From contig NZ_CP025118.1 in assembly GCF_002831665.1 (NCBI RefSeq), positions 3,410,001 to 3,474,000 of the forward strand: a stretch of DNA of 64,000 bases, read 5' to 3'. The translations under genes were made by a program, and so were the position numbers. The DNA comes from Lacinutrix sp. Bg11-31. Lineage in GTDB: Bacteria; Bacteroidota; Bacteroidia; Flavobacteriales; Flavobacteriaceae. Below are positions 22,993 to 32,900 of the stretch, one piece after another. Below the pieces are notes generated by a model. The model saw only the letters and a program-made list of their open reading frames with translations, did not search any database and had not been told where the DNA came from. How positions within the stretch are numbered: the first letter of the stretch is position 1; every line of letters starts with the position of its first letter.

Positions 22993-25608
22993 ATGAAGTC
23001 TCAAGAAATTCGCTCTACATTTTTAAGTTTTTTCGAAAAAAAGAAACACAGCATTGTGCAATCTGCACCAATGGTATTAAAGGATGATCCAACGTTAATG
23101 TTTGTAAATGCTGGAATGGTGCCTTTTAAAGAATACTTTTTAGGGAATGGAGAACCTAAAAACACACGTTTAACAGATAGTCAAAAATGTTTACGTGTGT
23201 CAGGTAAGCATAACGATTTAGAAGAAGTTGGTTATGATACTTATCATCATACTTTATTCGAAATGTTAGGGAATTGGTCTTTTGGAGATTATTTTAAAAA
23301 AGAATCTATTGCTTGGGCTTGGGAGCTTTTAGTTGATGTTTATAAAATAGATAAAGACATTTTATATGTTACTGTCTTTGAAGGGAGCGATGATAATGAT
23401 AACCTTAAAATGGATACAGAAGCTTACGATATTTGGAAGCAATTTATTTCTGAAGATCGCATCTTAAAAGGAAATAAAAAAGATAACTTCTGGGAAATGG
23501 GAGAGCAAGGCCCTTGCGGACCTTGTAGCGAAATACATGTAGATATTCGTACTCCAGAAGAAAAAGCGAAAGTAGATGGTAAGGATCTAGTAAATATGGA
23601 CCATCCTCAAGTTGTAGAAATATGGAACTTAGTATTTATGGAGTATAACCGTAAAGCTAACGGTTCGCTTGAAAACTTACCAAATAAGCATATCGATACT
23701 GGAATGGGATTCGAGCGTTTATGTATGGTTATGCAGGATGTAAAATCTAATTACGATACAGATGTTTTTACACCAATTATTCGTGAAATAGAAACCATTA
23801 CAGATAAAGAATATAATAAAGACGAGAAAACAGATATTGCTATTCGCGTAATTAGCGATCACGTTCGTGCTGTAGCGTTCTCGATTGCAGATGGTCAATT
23901 ACCAAGCAATACAGGAGCAGGTTACGTAATACGTAGAATTTTACGTCGTGCTGTGCGTTATGGTTTTACTTTTTTAGAAAAAAAGGAGCCATTTATTTAT
24001 AGACTTGTAGAAGTATTGAGTAGTAAAATGGGAGAGGCTTTCCCAGAGCTAAAGGCTCAAAAACAGCTTATAGAAAATGTTATTAAAGAAGAGGAAACGT
24101 CTTTTTTAAGAACTTTAGATCAAGGATTATTATTGTTAGACCGAATAATAGAAACAACTAAAGGGAAAGAGGTTTTAGGTGCTAAAGTTTTTGAATTAAA
24201 AGATACTTATGGTTTTCCTGAAGATTTAACCGATTTAATTCTACGTGAAAAAGGATACACTTATAATGTAAGTGAATTTATTGCACAGTTAGAAAAGCAG
24301 AAAAGTCGTGGTAGAGAGTCGTCTGCTTTAAAATCTGACGATTGGACTACTTTAATAAATGATACAGAGCAAGAGTTTATTGGTTACGATGCTTTAGAGG
24401 CTAATGTTAAAATAACAAGATATAGAAAAGTAACCTCTAAAAAAGATGGTGAAATGTATCAATTAGTATTTAGCTTAACACCATTTTATGCAGAAGGTGG
24501 AGGACAAGTTGGAGATAAAGGATATTTGGAAGATGAGCATGGAGATGTTGTTTATATTTTAGATACTAAAAGAGAAAACAATGTGATTATTCATTTTTCA
24601 AAAAACTTACCTAAGCATATAAATGAAACGTTTAAAGCCGTTGTAGATACTAAACAACGTTATAGAACAGAGTGTAATCATACAGCGACACACTTATTGC
24701 ATCAAGGGTTACGTGAGGTTTTAGGAACACACGTTGAGCAAAAAGGTAGTGCTGTACATTCAAAATATTTACGTTTCGATTTTTCTCATTTTTCTAAAGT
24801 AACTGCAGAACAATTACAAGAAGTAGAGAACTTTGTAAACCGTAGAATTGAAGGTAAATTACCATTAGAAGAAAATAGAAATGTGCCAATGGATAAGGCA
24901 ATTGCAGATGGTGCAATGGCTTTATTTGGTGAGAAATATGGAGATGCAGTGCGTACCATTCGTTTTGGGCAATCTATAGAATTGTGTGGAGGAACGCATG
25001 TTAAAAACACAAGCGATATTTGGCATTTTAAAATTACTAGTGAAGGCGCAGTAGCTTCTGGTATTAGAAGAATTGAAGCTATAACTAGCGATGCTGTTAA
25101 AGATTATTATACTGAAAATAGTAAAGTGTTTTCTGAAATGAAATCACTTCTTAATAATGCAAAGGATCCTAAAGATGCTTTGGTTAAGCTTCAAGGAGAA
25201 AATACCGACTTAAAAAAGCAAATTGAAGGCTTGTTAAAGGACAAAGCAAAAAATATTGTTGGTGACTTAAAGAATGAATTAACCGAAATAAACGGTATTC
25301 AGTTTCTAGCTAAAAAATTAGATTTAGATGCTGGCGGAATTAAAGACGTCTGTTTCGATTTAGGTCAGAATCAAAACAATGTATTCTTACTTTTTGCTAC
25401 AGAACAAAACGGAAAAGCATTATTATCTTGCTATATTTCTAAAGAACTAGTGGCAGACAAAGGTTTAAATGCTGGAACTGTAGTTAGAGAACTTGGTAAG
25501 CATATCCAAGGAGGTGGCGGAGGGCAACCTTTCTTCGCAACAGCTGGTGGAAAAAATCCTGCAGGAATAGAAAAAGCTTTAAGTGAAGCAAAAGGTTATA
25601 TTCAATAG
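22993..25608 (+). CDS. alaS: alanyl-tRNA synthetase
   Basis: The 871-residue protein has full-length AlaRS architecture: a class II catalytic core (residues 1-240, [19 protein letters not shown]), a tRNA-recognition domain, an editing domain with the zinc ligands in HTATHLLH and CGGTH, and a C-terminal DHHA1-like Gly-rich domain ([14 protein letters not shown]). It charges tRNA-Ala and clears Ser/Gly mischarging. The start fits the conserved N-terminus. Confidence 0.98.
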   Translation: MKSQEIRSTFLSFFEKKKHSIVQSAPMVLKDDPTLMFVNAGMVPFKEYFLGNGEPKNTRLTDSQKCLRVSGKHNDLEEVGYDTYHHTLFEMLGNWSFGDYFKKESIAWAWELLVDVYKIDKDILYVTVFEGSDDNDNLKMDTEAYDIWKQFISEDRILKGNKKDNFWEMGEQGPCGPCSEIHVDIRTPEEKAKVDGKDLVNMDHPQVVEIWNLVFMEYNRKANGSLENLPNKHIDTGMGFERLCMVMQDVKSNYDTDVFTPIIREIETITDKEYNKDEKTDIAIRVISDHVRAVAFSIADGQLPSNTGAGYVIRRILRRAVRYGFTFLEKKEPFIYRLVEVLSSKMGEAFPELKAQKQLIENVIKEEETSFLRTLDQGLLLLDRIIETTKGKEVLGAKVFELKDTYGFPEDLTDLILREKGYTYNVSEFIAQLEKQKSRGRESSALKSDDWTTLINDTEQEFIGYDALEANVKITRYRKVTSKKDGEMYQLVFSLTPFYAEGGGQVGDKGYLEDEHGDVVYILDTKRENNVIIHFSKNLPKHINETFKAVVDTKQRYRTECNHTATHLLHQGLREVLGTHVEQKGSAVHSKYLRFDFSHFSKVTAEQLQEVENFVNRRIEGKLPLEENRNVPMDKAIADGAMALFGEKYGDAVRTIRFGQSIELCGGTHVKNTSDIWHFKITSEGAVASGIRRIEAITSDAVKDYYTENSKVFSEMKSLLNNAKDPKDALVKLQGENTDLKKQIEGLLKDKAKNIVGDLKNELTEINGIQFLAKKLDLDAGGIKDVCFDLGQNQNNVFLLFATEQNGKALLSCYISKELVADKGLNAGTVVRELGKHIQGGGGGQPFFATAGGKNPAGIEKALSEAKGYIQ

Positions 25609-25628
25609 AAACTACATATAAAAGCTAA

Positions 25629-26573
25629 TTGAAACTACAAACCCAAATAAAGCTAAAAAAGCAAGAACATAATCTTATAGATTATAATACTAAACTATTG
25701 CTTTTGGGTTCATGTTTTTCAGAAAACATTGGAGATAAATTCGAGTATTATAAATTTCAAAGCATCTCTAATCCTTTTGGAATATTATTTCATCCTAAAG
25801 CGATTGAAAACTTAGTTATTCGTAGTATTCAGCAAAAAGAATATACAGAAGAAGATGTCTTTTTTCATAACGATCAATGGCATTGTTTCGATGCGCATTC
25901 TAAACATAGTAATGTTTCAAAAGAAAAAATACTATCAGATTTAAATACTCAAATTCAATTAACAAATCAGCAAATATTAGAGTCAACACACATTATAATT
26001 ACACTAGGTACATCTTGGGTTTATAAATTAGTTGAAAGCGATAAAATAGTTGCTAACTGTCATAAATTACCTCAAAAAGAGTTTAGTAAAATCTTGCTTT
26101 CTACTTATGAAATAAAGCAAAGTTTACAATCTATTATTGAGGCTATTCAATCTGTAAATAAAAACGCATCTATTGTTTTTACGGTATCTCCTGTAAGGCA
26201 TATAAAAGATGGTTTTGTTGAGAATACACTTAGTAAATCGCATTTAATTTCTGCTATTCATCAAGTAACAAATAATCAAGTGTCTTATTTCTCTTCTTTT
26301 GAAATAATGTTGGACGAACTTCGCGATTATCGTTTTTACAAAAGCGATATGCTTCATCCTAACAATACAGCAGTAGAGTATATATGGCAAAAATTTCAAC
26401 ACGTTTGGATGGCTTCAGAGTCCGTTAAAATAATGAGTGATATCGATGCAATACAAAAAGGACTTAAGCACAAGCCATTCAATGAGAAATCAGAAGCACA
26501 CCAAAAGTTTCTTGAGCAACTTGAAAGACGAAAATCGGAAATACAATCAACAATTAAACATTTAAAATTTTAA
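25629..26573 (+). CDS. GSCFA-domain protein
   Basis: The 314-residue protein carries LLLLGSCFSENIGDKF (GSCFA motif at about 27-35), then NPFGILFHP and a later SDMLHPNNTAVEYIW, which corresponds to the Asp/His block of SGNH-like hydrolases. Family function is unknown. No ATG exists near the family N-terminus, and the conserved MKLQTQI-type start corresponds to a TTG codon at 25629, so initiation at TTG is the best reading. The gene follows alaS by 20 bases and is probably cotranscribed. Confidence 0.85.
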   Translation: MKLQTQIKLKKQEHNLIDYNTKLLLLGSCFSENIGDKFEYYKFQSISNPFGILFHPKAIENLVIRSIQQKEYTEEDVFFHNDQWHCFDAHSKHSNVSKEKILSDLNTQIQLTNQQILESTHIIITLGTSWVYKLVESDKIVANCHKLPQKEFSKILLSTYEIKQSLQSIIEAIQSVNKNASIVFTVSPVRHIKDGFVENTLSKSHLISAIHQVTNNQVSYFSSFEIMLDELRDYRFYKSDMLHPNNTAVEYIWQKFQHVWMASESVKIMSDIDAIQKGLKHKPFNEKSEAHQKFLEQLERRKSEIQSTIKHLKF

Positions 26574-26816
26574 ATACAAGAAATTACTTACACTGCAAGG
26601 ATTTTAAAATCACTATTTAGTAGTATAAGGACTACAATTAATGATTTAATCGTTTTTACATTTCGTTTCAACGAAAAAATAATTAAACGTATTAATTTAA
26701 AATTAAATTCACTTGCTATTAATCATCAACTTGCTAAAACATCAATTACTTTATTAAGTCAATCTCTTAATGTAATTGGTGTTTTTTTATGCTCTATTTT
26801 TACTTACCTTAGATTT

Positions 26817-27431
26817 ATGAGAAACATACTTTTTGGAGTTGTTATTACATTAGTAATTCTTTTTACATTTAAATATTGTGGAGATCAACGTGAAGATAAA
26901 GTTGAACTAAAAGAAAGTTCTGCCTTAATTCAAGAGTCGCTTAAAAATGTTGGAAAGTTGGTGGTAACTGAAGGTCACTTTAGTCAGGTTTTTAATTATA
27001 ATAATTCTAAAGAAATTTTTGGACACTATTTAACTTCAAACAAAAAAGCGTTAGTTGTTGTTAATGCAGATGTAACTATAGCTTACGATTTAAGTAAAAT
27101 TGAATATAAAATAGATGAAGAAAATAAAATACTTACTATCTTAAATATTCCAAAAGAAGAAATTAAAATAAGTCCAGATTTTGAATATTACGACATTCAG
27201 GCAGATTTTTTAAATCCGTTCGAAGCCAAAGATTATAATGCCATTAAAGAAACTGTAAACAATCAATTAATGAAAAAGATTGAAGCTTCAGAATTAAAAA
27301 CCAACTCTAAAAACAGGTTAATAAGTGAATTGTCTAAATTCTATATATTAACGAATTCATTAGGTTGGACATTACAGTACAATCAAATGTCTATAACAAG
27401 CCAAGAAACTATTAAAGGCCTTAAATTATAA
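26817..27431 (+). CDS. DUF4230 family membrane-anchored protein
   Basis: The 204-residue protein has one N-terminal membrane helix (residues 4-20) and an extracytoplasmic region with VGKLVVTEGHFSQVFNY, VVVNADVTIAYDLSKI and KILTILNIPKEEIKI, the DUF4230 pattern. Function unknown. The 243-base spacer upstream holds no gene; its only promoter hint is TATTTTTA near 26797, one base off consensus. Confidence 0.85.
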   Translation: MRNILFGVVITLVILFTFKYCGDQREDKVELKESSALIQESLKNVGKLVVTEGHFSQVFNYNNSKEIFGHYLTSNKKALVVVNADVTIAYDLSKIEYKIDEENKILTILNIPKEEIKISPDFEYYDIQADFLNPFEAKDYNAIKETVNNQLMKKIEASELKTNSKNRLISELSKFYILTNSLGWTLQYNQMSITSQETIKGLKL

Positions 27432-27461
27432 AAAAAAGACATAAGTAAAACCATAACAGTT

Positions 27462-27480
27462 TTCTTTCCTTCGGAAAGAA
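27462..27480. terminator. UUCG-loop hairpin between convergent genes
   Basis: TTCTTTCC, TTC, GGAAAGAA folds as a stem capped by a cUUCGg tetraloop between the DUF4230 and rhodanese genes. No strong T run follows on either strand, so it is a weak or bidirectional terminator or an mRNA 3' stabiliser. Confidence 0.45.
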
Positions 27481-27493
27481 TTAAGGATAGAAA

Positions 27494-27799
27494 TTATAGT
27501 TTCTTACTCAAGCTAGCCCAACCTCCGCCATTAACAGCTTCAATACCTTGAGCTTTTAAAATGCTAGCAGCACTTCCAGAACGCATACCACTTGCACAGC
27601 ATGTAATTACTGGTTTGTTAAATTTTTTAATCTCATTAATTTTACTCGATATTTCTTGTAGAGGAATGTTTTTTGAGCCAGAAATAGCACCTTGACTATA
27701 TTCTCCTTTAGTTCTAACGTCAATAATTACCGCACCTTTAGATTGTAAATCTTTAATTTTATCATTTTTATTTCCAGATAAGAAACCAAATAATCCCAT
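27494..27799 (-). CDS. rhodanese-like domain protein
   Basis: The 101-residue single rhodanese domain has VIIDVRTKGEYSQGAISGSKNIPL and the active-site loop TCCASGMRSGSA with a catalytic Cys. No signal peptide is seen; a cytoplasmic sulfur carrier or sulfurtransferase is likely. It is divergent from the TetR gene of the phenylacetate cluster. Confidence 0.9.
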   Translation of the reverse strand: MGLFGFLSGNKNDKIKDLQSKGAVIIDVRTKGEYSQGAISGSKNIPLQEISSKINEIKKFNKPVITCCASGMRSGSAASILKAQGIEAVNGGGWASLSKKL

Positions 27800-27843
27800 A
27801 ATTTATTTTTTTACAAATTACATTTATTTTTTTCAAAAGATAA

Positions 27844-27857
27844 GTAACAATAGTTAC
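27844..27857. promoter_or_regulatory. palindrome upstream of the TetR gene
   Basis: GTAAC, AATA, GTTAC, located 30 bases before the TetR start in the divergent region. It could be an autoregulatory operator; its half-sites share TAAC/GTTA with the longer palindrome before paaE. Confidence 0.4.
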
Positions 27858-27886
27858 AACATATTTTTTTTATCTTCATCCGCAAT

Positions 27887-28462
27887 ATGATACAGCCAAC
27901 ACGAAAAGACGAAATTATAAAAACAGCAGCCAGACTTTTTAAAGAGAAAGGCTACAGTGCAGTAACAATGAGAGATCTAGCCACAGCAATGGGAATAAAG
28001 GCTGCAAGCTTATACAATCACATAAACTCAAAACAAGAAATCTTAAAAATTATCATTATTTCTATAGCCGAAGAATTTACCAAAGGCATAGAGGTCATTT
28101 ATAATTCAGATAATAATAGTATCGATAAGTTGAGCCAAGTTATAGCACTTCACGTAAAAACAACAACCAATAGCACAAACGAAATGGCATCATTAAATAA
28201 CGATTGGATGCATTTAGAAGGGCAATTGGATCATTATTTAACATTAAGAAACAACTACGAAGCCACTTTTTTAAAAATTATAAACGAAGGCATTTCATCT
28301 TCAGAAATTAAACCAGTCAACCCAGAAATTATAATGTTTACAATGCTTTCTACTTTGCGATCGCTATTTCTTTGGATACCTAAAAAAGAAGAACTTAACC
28401 CAAACGATTTAGCAAATAGCCTAAGTGAAGTCCTCGTTAAAGGAATTAACAAAAAGTTATAA
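27887..28462 (+). CDS. paaR: TetR/AcrR-type regulator, probable PaaR
   Basis: The 191-residue protein has the TetR N-terminal helix-turn-helix (RKDEIIKTAARLFKEKGYSAVTMRDLATAMGIKAASLYNHINSK, residues 5-49) and an all-helical ligand-binding half. It is encoded directly before paaE on the same strand, and a 20-base palindrome lies between the two genes. By analogy with the TetR-type PaaR of Thermus and beta-proteobacteria, it probably represses the cluster until phenylacetyl-CoA binds. The symbol is given by context. Confidence 0.75.
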   Translation: MIQPTRKDEIIKTAARLFKEKGYSAVTMRDLATAMGIKAASLYNHINSKQEILKIIIISIAEEFTKGIEVIYNSDNNSIDKLSQVIALHVKTTTNSTNEMASLNNDWMHLEGQLDHYLTLRNNYEATFLKIINEGISSSEIKPVNPEIIMFTMLSTLRSLFLWIPKKEELNPNDLANSLSEVLVKGINKKL

Positions 28463-28464
28463 AA

Positions 28465-28506
28465 TAATTTTGTAGATTTGTTGAGCAAACTAACAAGTGT
28501 TAGTTT
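28465..28506 (+). promoter_or_regulatory. paa promoter and PaaR operator candidate
   Basis: TAATTTTG at 28465-28472 is a -7 box. It is followed at 28487-28506 by the perfect palindrome AAACTAACA AG TGTTAGTTT, ending 17 bases before the paaE start. A repressor bound there would cover the start of transcription. The core C-x-AAC-x-N2-x-GTT-x-G resembles the operator consensus I recall for Thermus PaaR. Confidence 0.6.
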
Positions 28507-28523
28507 TTATATTAAGTATAACT

Positions 28524-29597
28524 ATGGCTCAATTTTACAAGCTTAAAATCAAGAATATATACAAAGAAACAGAAGATTGTTCTGTTATAGATTTTCAGGT
28601 TCCTATAGAGCTTGAAAACGAATTCATTTTCCGTCAAGGTCAGCATTTAACACTAAAAGCAGACATTAATGGAGAAGATGTTCGTCGTTCCTATTCACTT
28701 TGTTCAAGTCCAACAGATAAAAAATGGAAAGTCGCTGTAAAGCTAATTCCAGGAGGTAAGTTTTCAACCTACGTAAACGAAAGTTTAAAAGCAGGAGACG
28801 AACTAGAAGTAATGGCTCCAAGTGGAAACTTTGGAGTTCCTGTACAACCAGAACAAACTAAAAATTATCTATTTTTTGCAGCAGGAAGTGGTGTAACTCC
28901 AGTACTTTCAATGATAAAGGCGCACTTAACAGCAGAGCCAAATGCAACTTGTAAACTGTTTTATGTAAATAAAACAGCAAAATCCATTATCTTTAAAGAA
29001 GAACTAGAACAACTTCGTAATACATTCTTTGGTAGACTAGAAATCTATTATTTCTTAACCAAAGAACGTAGAGATATCGAGTTGTTTAATGGCAGATTCG
29101 ACGACGAGAAAATGCAAGTGCTAACAAAAACGTTTATCGATATTCCAGACACTAGCGAAGTCTTTCTTTGTGGTCCAGAAAAAATGGTAAACTATGTAAG
29201 CGAGTATTTAATAAATGCAGGATTACCAAAAGAATTAGTGCACTTCGAACTTTTTGTAACAGGACTTTCAGAGGAAGATATTAAAAGAGCAGAACGTCTA
29301 GCAAAACAAAATGTAGAAGGTGTCGAGGTAACCATTGTAGATGGTGGAAAAGAATTCTCATTCACCATGACCAAAGACTACGATAATATTCTAGACGCAG
29401 CCTTGGGAGCAGGAGCAGATTTGCCATTCGCATGTAAAGGAGGCGTTTGTAGCACCTGCAAATGCGAAGTAAAAGAAGGCGCAGTAGAAATGAAAGTAAA
29501 TTACGCGCTAAGCGATAAAGAAGTATCTCAAAATTTGGTATTAAGCTGTCAGGCAGTACCAACAACAGATAGAGTAATCGTCGATTTCGATGTGTGA
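28524..29597 (+). CDS. paaE: phenylacetyl-CoA epoxidase reductase subunit PaaE
   Basis: The 357-residue protein has an FAD domain (RRSYSLCSSP), an NAD(P) domain (FAAGSGVTPVLSMIKAHL) and a C-terminal plant-type 2Fe-2S ferredoxin (CKGGVCSTCKCEV plus a later Cys). It passes electrons from NADPH to the di-iron PaaAC oxygenase. A longer frame from 28497 adds nine hydrophobic residues and overlaps the operator palindrome; the ATG 28524 gives MAQFYKLKIKNI, matching the family. It comes first in the structural cluster, unlike the E. coli order in which paaE follows paaD. Confidence 0.93.
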   Translation: MAQFYKLKIKNIYKETEDCSVIDFQVPIELENEFIFRQGQHLTLKADINGEDVRRSYSLCSSPTDKKWKVAVKLIPGGKFSTYVNESLKAGDELEVMAPSGNFGVPVQPEQTKNYLFFAAGSGVTPVLSMIKAHLTAEPNATCKLFYVNKTAKSIIFKEELEQLRNTFFGRLEIYYFLTKERRDIELFNGRFDDEKMQVLTKTFIDIPDTSEVFLCGPEKMVNYVSEYLINAGLPKELVHFELFVTGLSEEDIKRAERLAKQNVEGVEVTIVDGGKEFSFTMTKDYDNILDAALGAGADLPFACKGGVCSTCKCEVKEGAVEMKVNYALSDKEVSQNLVLSCQAVPTTDRVIVDFDV

Positions 29598-29861
29598 GCC
29601 AAAGGCGAGCATTCCCATGAAGATGGGAATCTCATCAATTTAATTAATTATTGATTTTAGCGTTACCCTAAAAAGGGTCAGGCTTTCCGCTTAAATCTTT
29701 TTTGAGAAAAACAAAAAAGGATAACGCTACAATCCTTAACGCACATACCAATTAAGAATCGTGAATATTCTTAAGTTTTGGTAAATTTATAAAGTAGATT
29801 TTGTCATTCCTTCGAAAGCAGGAATCCATTAATAAAAACCATTCACGAACAACTATATATT
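29598..29861. repeat. paaE-paaA spacer with three dispersed repeats
   Basis: There is no gene here. A hairpin ATTCCCAT/ATGGGAAT lies at 29611-29630. A GCGTTACC...TAACGC element with the internal TTTTTTGAGAAAAACAAAA hairpin spans 29660-29742. A GTCATTCC...GGAATCC element spans 29803-29828. The same families recur in the later spacers. Confidence 0.8.
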
Positions 29862-30818
29862 ATGAGTGAAGAACAAATAAAAAACCTAGAAACGCAATTC
29901 GAAGCACGTATTGCAAGAGACGAGAAAATCGAACCAAAAGATTGGATGCCAGAAAAATATCGCAAAACGCATATTAGGCAAATGTCGCAACACGCACATT
30001 CCGAAATTGTAGGAATGCTTCCAGAAGGAAACTGGATTACAAGAGCGCCTTCTTTACGTCGTAAAGTTGCCTTATTGGCAAAAGTGCAAGACGAAGCAGG
30101 ACACGGTTTGTATTTATATTCTGCTTGTGAAACCTTAGGTGTTTCTCGCGAAGAATTATACGAACAACTACACTCTGGAAAAGCAAAATATTCTTCAATA
30201 TTTAACTACCCAACAGTAACTTGGGCAGATATGGGAGCAGTAGGTTGGTTGGTAGATGGCGCAGCAATTATAAATCAAGTACCATTATGTAACACATCTT
30301 ATGGACCATACGCAAGAGCAATGGTTCGTGTTTGTAAAGAAGAAAGTTTTCATCAGCGTCAAGGTTACGAAATCATGATAAAGCTAGCTAACGGTACTCC
30401 TGAGCAAAAAGAATTAGCGCAAGATGCTTTAAACCGTTGGTGGTGGCCAAGTTTAATGATGTTAGGTCCTACAGATGCAGAATCTATTCATACAGAACAA
30501 TCTATGAAATGGAAATTAAAACGTAAGTCTAACGACGATTTGCGTCAGCAATTTATAGATCAAACAGTACCACAAGCCCAATTAATAGGATTGACTATTC
30601 CAGATCCAGATTTAAAATGGAACGAAGAAAAAGGAATGTACGATTTTGGAGAAATCGATTGGGACGAATTCTGGCAAGTAGTAAAAGGTCATGGACCTTG
30701 TAATAAAGAGCGTATGAAAGCACGTGTTGGTGCATGGGAAGAAGGAGAATGGGTTCGTGATGCAGCAATGGCTTACGCAGATAAGAAACAGGAAAGAAAA
30801 CAAAAACAAGCAATTTAA
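29862..30818 (+). CDS. paaA: 1,2-phenylacetyl-CoA epoxidase catalytic subunit PaaA
   Basis: The 318-residue protein carries the bacterial multicomponent di-iron monooxygenase fold: [17 protein letters not shown] supplies an ExxH iron-ligand set, and [15 protein letters not shown] gives the second. PaaA, with PaaC, epoxidises the aromatic ring of phenylacetyl-CoA using O2 and electrons from PaaE. The sequence is colinear with PaaA over its whole length. Confidence 0.96.
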   Translation: MSEEQIKNLETQFEARIARDEKIEPKDWMPEKYRKTHIRQMSQHAHSEIVGMLPEGNWITRAPSLRRKVALLAKVQDEAGHGLYLYSACETLGVSREELYEQLHSGKAKYSSIFNYPTVTWADMGAVGWLVDGAAIINQVPLCNTSYGPYARAMVRVCKEESFHQRQGYEIMIKLANGTPEQKELAQDALNRWWWPSLMMLGPTDAESIHTEQSMKWKLKRKSNDDLRQQFIDQTVPQAQLIGLTIPDPDLKWNEEKGMYDFGEIDWDEFWQVVKGHGPCNKERMKARVGAWEEGEWVRDAAMAYADKKQERKQKQAI

Positions 30819-30826
30819 ATTTCATT

Positions 30827-30872
30827 GTCAGTTCAATTGAAATTGCACTTTTGCAATTTTGTATCGAGAACA
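30827..30872 (+). repeat. dispersed repeat, GTCAGTTC...GAGAAC family
   Basis: A degenerate copy of the 45-base element that begins GTCAGTTCGAGTGAAATTGC and ends TTTGTATCGAGAACA, with an inner ATTGC/GCAAT hairpin. It fills the paaA-paaB spacer. Confidence 0.7.
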
Positions 30873-30894
30873 AGATAAAAAACACATATAAATT

Positions 30895-31185
30895 ATGTCA
30901 AATAAAAAAAACTGGCCACTTTGGGAAATATTCGTAAGAAGTAAAAACGGATTAGAACATCGTCACTGCGGAAGTTTACACGCTGCAGATGAAGATATGG
31001 CTTTAGAAAATGCACGCGATGTCTACACAAGAAGAAGTGAAGGTGTTAGTATTTGGGTTGTGGAATCTAAAAACATCACAGCATCAAATCCTGAGAATAA
31101 TGGCGAAATGTTTGAGCCTGCTCACGATAAAGTATATCGTCATCCAACATTTTACGATTTGCCAGACGAGGTAAAACACATGTAA
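30895..31185 (+). CDS. paaB: phenylacetyl-CoA epoxidase subunit PaaB
   Basis: The 96-residue protein begins WPLWEIFVRSKNGLEHRHCGSLHAADEDMAL, followed by NARDVYTRRSEGVSIWVV, the PaaB family signature. PaaB is a small structural or regulatory subunit of the PaaABCE complex that bridges the catalytic heterodimers. Size and position between paaA and paaC match other clusters. Confidence 0.95.
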   Translation: MSNKKNWPLWEIFVRSKNGLEHRHCGSLHAADEDMALENARDVYTRRSEGVSIWVVESKNITASNPENNGEMFEPAHDKVYRHPTFYDLPDEVKHM

Positions 31186-31208
31186 TTTGAGTATTGCTTA
31201 AATTACAA

Positions 31209-31365
31209 TTCCCACGAAAGTGGAAAACTCATAAATTGAAACTAAATGTCATGCTGAGCTTGTCGAAGCATCTCATCAGAAAATTAAAACGTCACTTCGA
31301 GTGATTCCGTTTTTTTTATCGGAATTGTATCGAGAAGTAATTAAATAGATACCCACTTTCGTGGG
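31209..31365 (+). repeat. paaB-paaC spacer repeats and start-proximal hairpin
   Basis: In order: a TTCCCACGAAAGTGGAA hairpin (from 31209); a GTCATGCTGAGCTTGTCGAA element (31248-31275); a GTCACTTCGAGTGATTCC...GAGAAG element (31291-31337); and CCCAC TTTC GTGGG (31352-31365), which ends exactly 8 bases before the paaC ATG. Confidence 0.75.
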
Positions 31366-31373
31366 CACTTAAG

Positions 31374-32129
31374 ATGAAAAACGAAAACTTATATAAATAC
31401 ATTCTAGGTATCGCAGACAACAGTCTAATTCTTGGACAAAGATTAGGAGAGTTAACAGGTCATGGACCAAGTCTAGAAACAGATATCGCTTGTACAAATA
31501 TCTCACTAGATTTATTTGGGCAAGTGAGAAGCTATTACCAGTACGCAGCTAAAATTGCAGGAGATAATAGAACCGAAGATGATATTGCAATGCTTCGTAA
31601 AGAAAGAGAATATGTAAATGTATTATTGGTAGAACAACCAAATACAAATTTTGCATATACAATGGCACGTCAGTTTTTATTCGATGTATACCATTTACTT
31701 TTTTTACAAGAATTACAGAAAAGTAAAGACTTAACATTGTCTGCGATAGCAAACAAATCGATAAAAGAAGTAAGCTATCATTTGCGTTTTTCTACAGATT
31801 GGATAAAACGTTTAGGTGATGGAACAGAAGTAAGCCGTCAAAAAATGCAAGATGCTATAGATGGATTATGGACGTACACAGACGAGTTATTTCATCAAAC
31901 AGAAGCTGATATAGCAATGGTTTTAGATGGAATAGGTGTAGATGTTACTAAGTTAAAAGATGCATACTATAACAAAGTAAAAGCCATTTTAGACGAATCG
32001 ACATTACAAACTCCGGAATCTAAATGGTTTCAAAAAGGAGGAAAAAAAGGAATTCACACAGAACATTTAGGTTATTTATTAGCAGAGCTACAGTACATGC
32101 AGCGTGCTTATCCTAATATGGAATGGTAA
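31374..32129 (+). CDS. paaC: phenylacetyl-CoA epoxidase structural subunit PaaC
   Basis: The 251-residue protein is helical, related to PaaA but lacking a full iron-ligand set. It has YILGIADNSLILGQRLGELTGHGPSLETDIA at the N-terminus and HTEHLGYLLAELQYMQRAYP at the C-terminus. PaaC forms the heterodimer with PaaA and helps bind the CoA substrate. Confidence 0.95.
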   Translation: MKNENLYKYILGIADNSLILGQRLGELTGHGPSLETDIACTNISLDLFGQVRSYYQYAAKIAGDNRTEDDIAMLRKEREYVNVLLVEQPNTNFAYTMARQFLFDVYHLLFLQELQKSKDLTLSAIANKSIKEVSYHLRFSTDWIKRLGDGTEVSRQKMQDAIDGLWTYTDELFHQTEADIAMVLDGIGVDVTKLKDAYYNKVKAILDESTLQTPESKWFQKGGKKGIHTEHLGYLLAELQYMQRAYPNMEW

Positions 32130-32130
32130 A

Positions 32131-32245
32131 ATTCCTGCGCAGGCAAGAATCTCATAAGTTGAAACCAAATGTCACTTCGAGTGTTTCCGATTTTTTATCG
32201 GAATTGTATCGAGAAGCAATAAAATAATACTCCTGTTTTCACGGG
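32131..32245 (+). repeat. paaC-paaD spacer repeats and start-proximal hairpin
   Basis: A degenerate ATTCCTGCGCAGGCAAGAAT element (32131-32150) is followed by a GTCACTTCGAGTG...GAGAAG element (32171-32216). CCTGT TTTC ACGGG (32232-32245, one G-T pair) again ends 8 bases before the ATG at 32254. Confidence 0.75.
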
Positions 32246-32253
32246 AAATAATT

Positions 32254-32754
32254 ATGACAACAACAGAGCAAAACATAGACAAAATCTTAATTCCAATTCT
32301 GGAACAAGTTTCAGATCCTGAAATTCCGGTATTGTCAATAATGGATATGGGAGTTGTTCGTACAGCTGTTATAGAAAATAATATTGTAAAAGTTCAAATA
32401 ACGCCAACCTATAGTGGTTGCCCAGCAATGGATGTTATTGGAGACGATATTAAAGCGGCATTAAAAGCAGAAGGATACAAGTCTGAAATAGAATTAATTC
32501 TAGCTCCAGCTTGGACTACCGATTGGATTACACCAAGAGGTAGAAAAGCTTTAGAAGATTATGGTATTGCAGCACCTTTAAGTGCGGAAGCAGATATAAG
32601 TGTTTTGTTAGAAGGCAAACGTTTGGTAAAGTGTACCAATTGCGGTTCTAGAAACACAAGATTAGTAAGTCAGTTTGGCTCAACAGCATGCAAAGCACAA
32701 TTTCAGTGTGACGATTGTCAAGAACCATTTGATTACTTTAAATGCCTCAAATGA
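32254..32754 (+). CDS. paaD: phenylacetyl-CoA epoxidase maturation factor PaaD
   Basis: The 166-residue protein has an N-terminal DUF59/MIP18 domain (ILEQVSDPEIPVLSIMDMGVV, TPTYSGCPAMDVI, residues 8-95) and a C-terminal zinc ribbon (CTNCGSRNT...CDDCQEPFDYFKC). PaaD is needed for activity of the epoxidase, probably by iron-sulfur or di-iron centre assembly, as its DUF59 relatives do. Confidence 0.94.
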   Translation: MTTTEQNIDKILIPILEQVSDPEIPVLSIMDMGVVRTAVIENNIVKVQITPTYSGCPAMDVIGDDIKAALKAEGYKSEIELILAPAWTTDWITPRGRKALEDYGIAAPLSAEADISVLLEGKRLVKCTNCGSRNTRLVSQFGSTACKAQFQCDDCQEPFDYFKCLK

Positions 32755-32756
32755 TC

Positions 32757-32880
32757 GTCATTGCGAGGAACGAAGCAATCTCATAATTAGATTGTCATTC
32801 AGAGCGAAGCGAAGAATCTCACAAAATAGTAATGAGATTATAAATTAAAGAATTTGTCATTCCGCACTAGATGCGGAATT
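32757..32880 (+). repeat. paaD-paaG spacer, three dispersed repeats
   Basis: GTCATTGCGAGGAACGAAGC... (32757-32783), GTCATTCAGAGCGAAGCGAA... (32794-32821) and GTCATTCCGCACTAGATGCG... (32856-32880, a perfect TTCCGCA/TGCGGAA hairpin). All start with GTCATT and are separated by unrelated short linkers. Confidence 0.8.
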
Positions 32881-32900
32881 TAGAAATAATAAAATAAGGT

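Noticed and set aside
26574..26816. Gene or RNA in the spacer before the DUF4230 gene
   Set aside because: Only AT-rich sequence with no convincing promoter-terminator pair or ORF.
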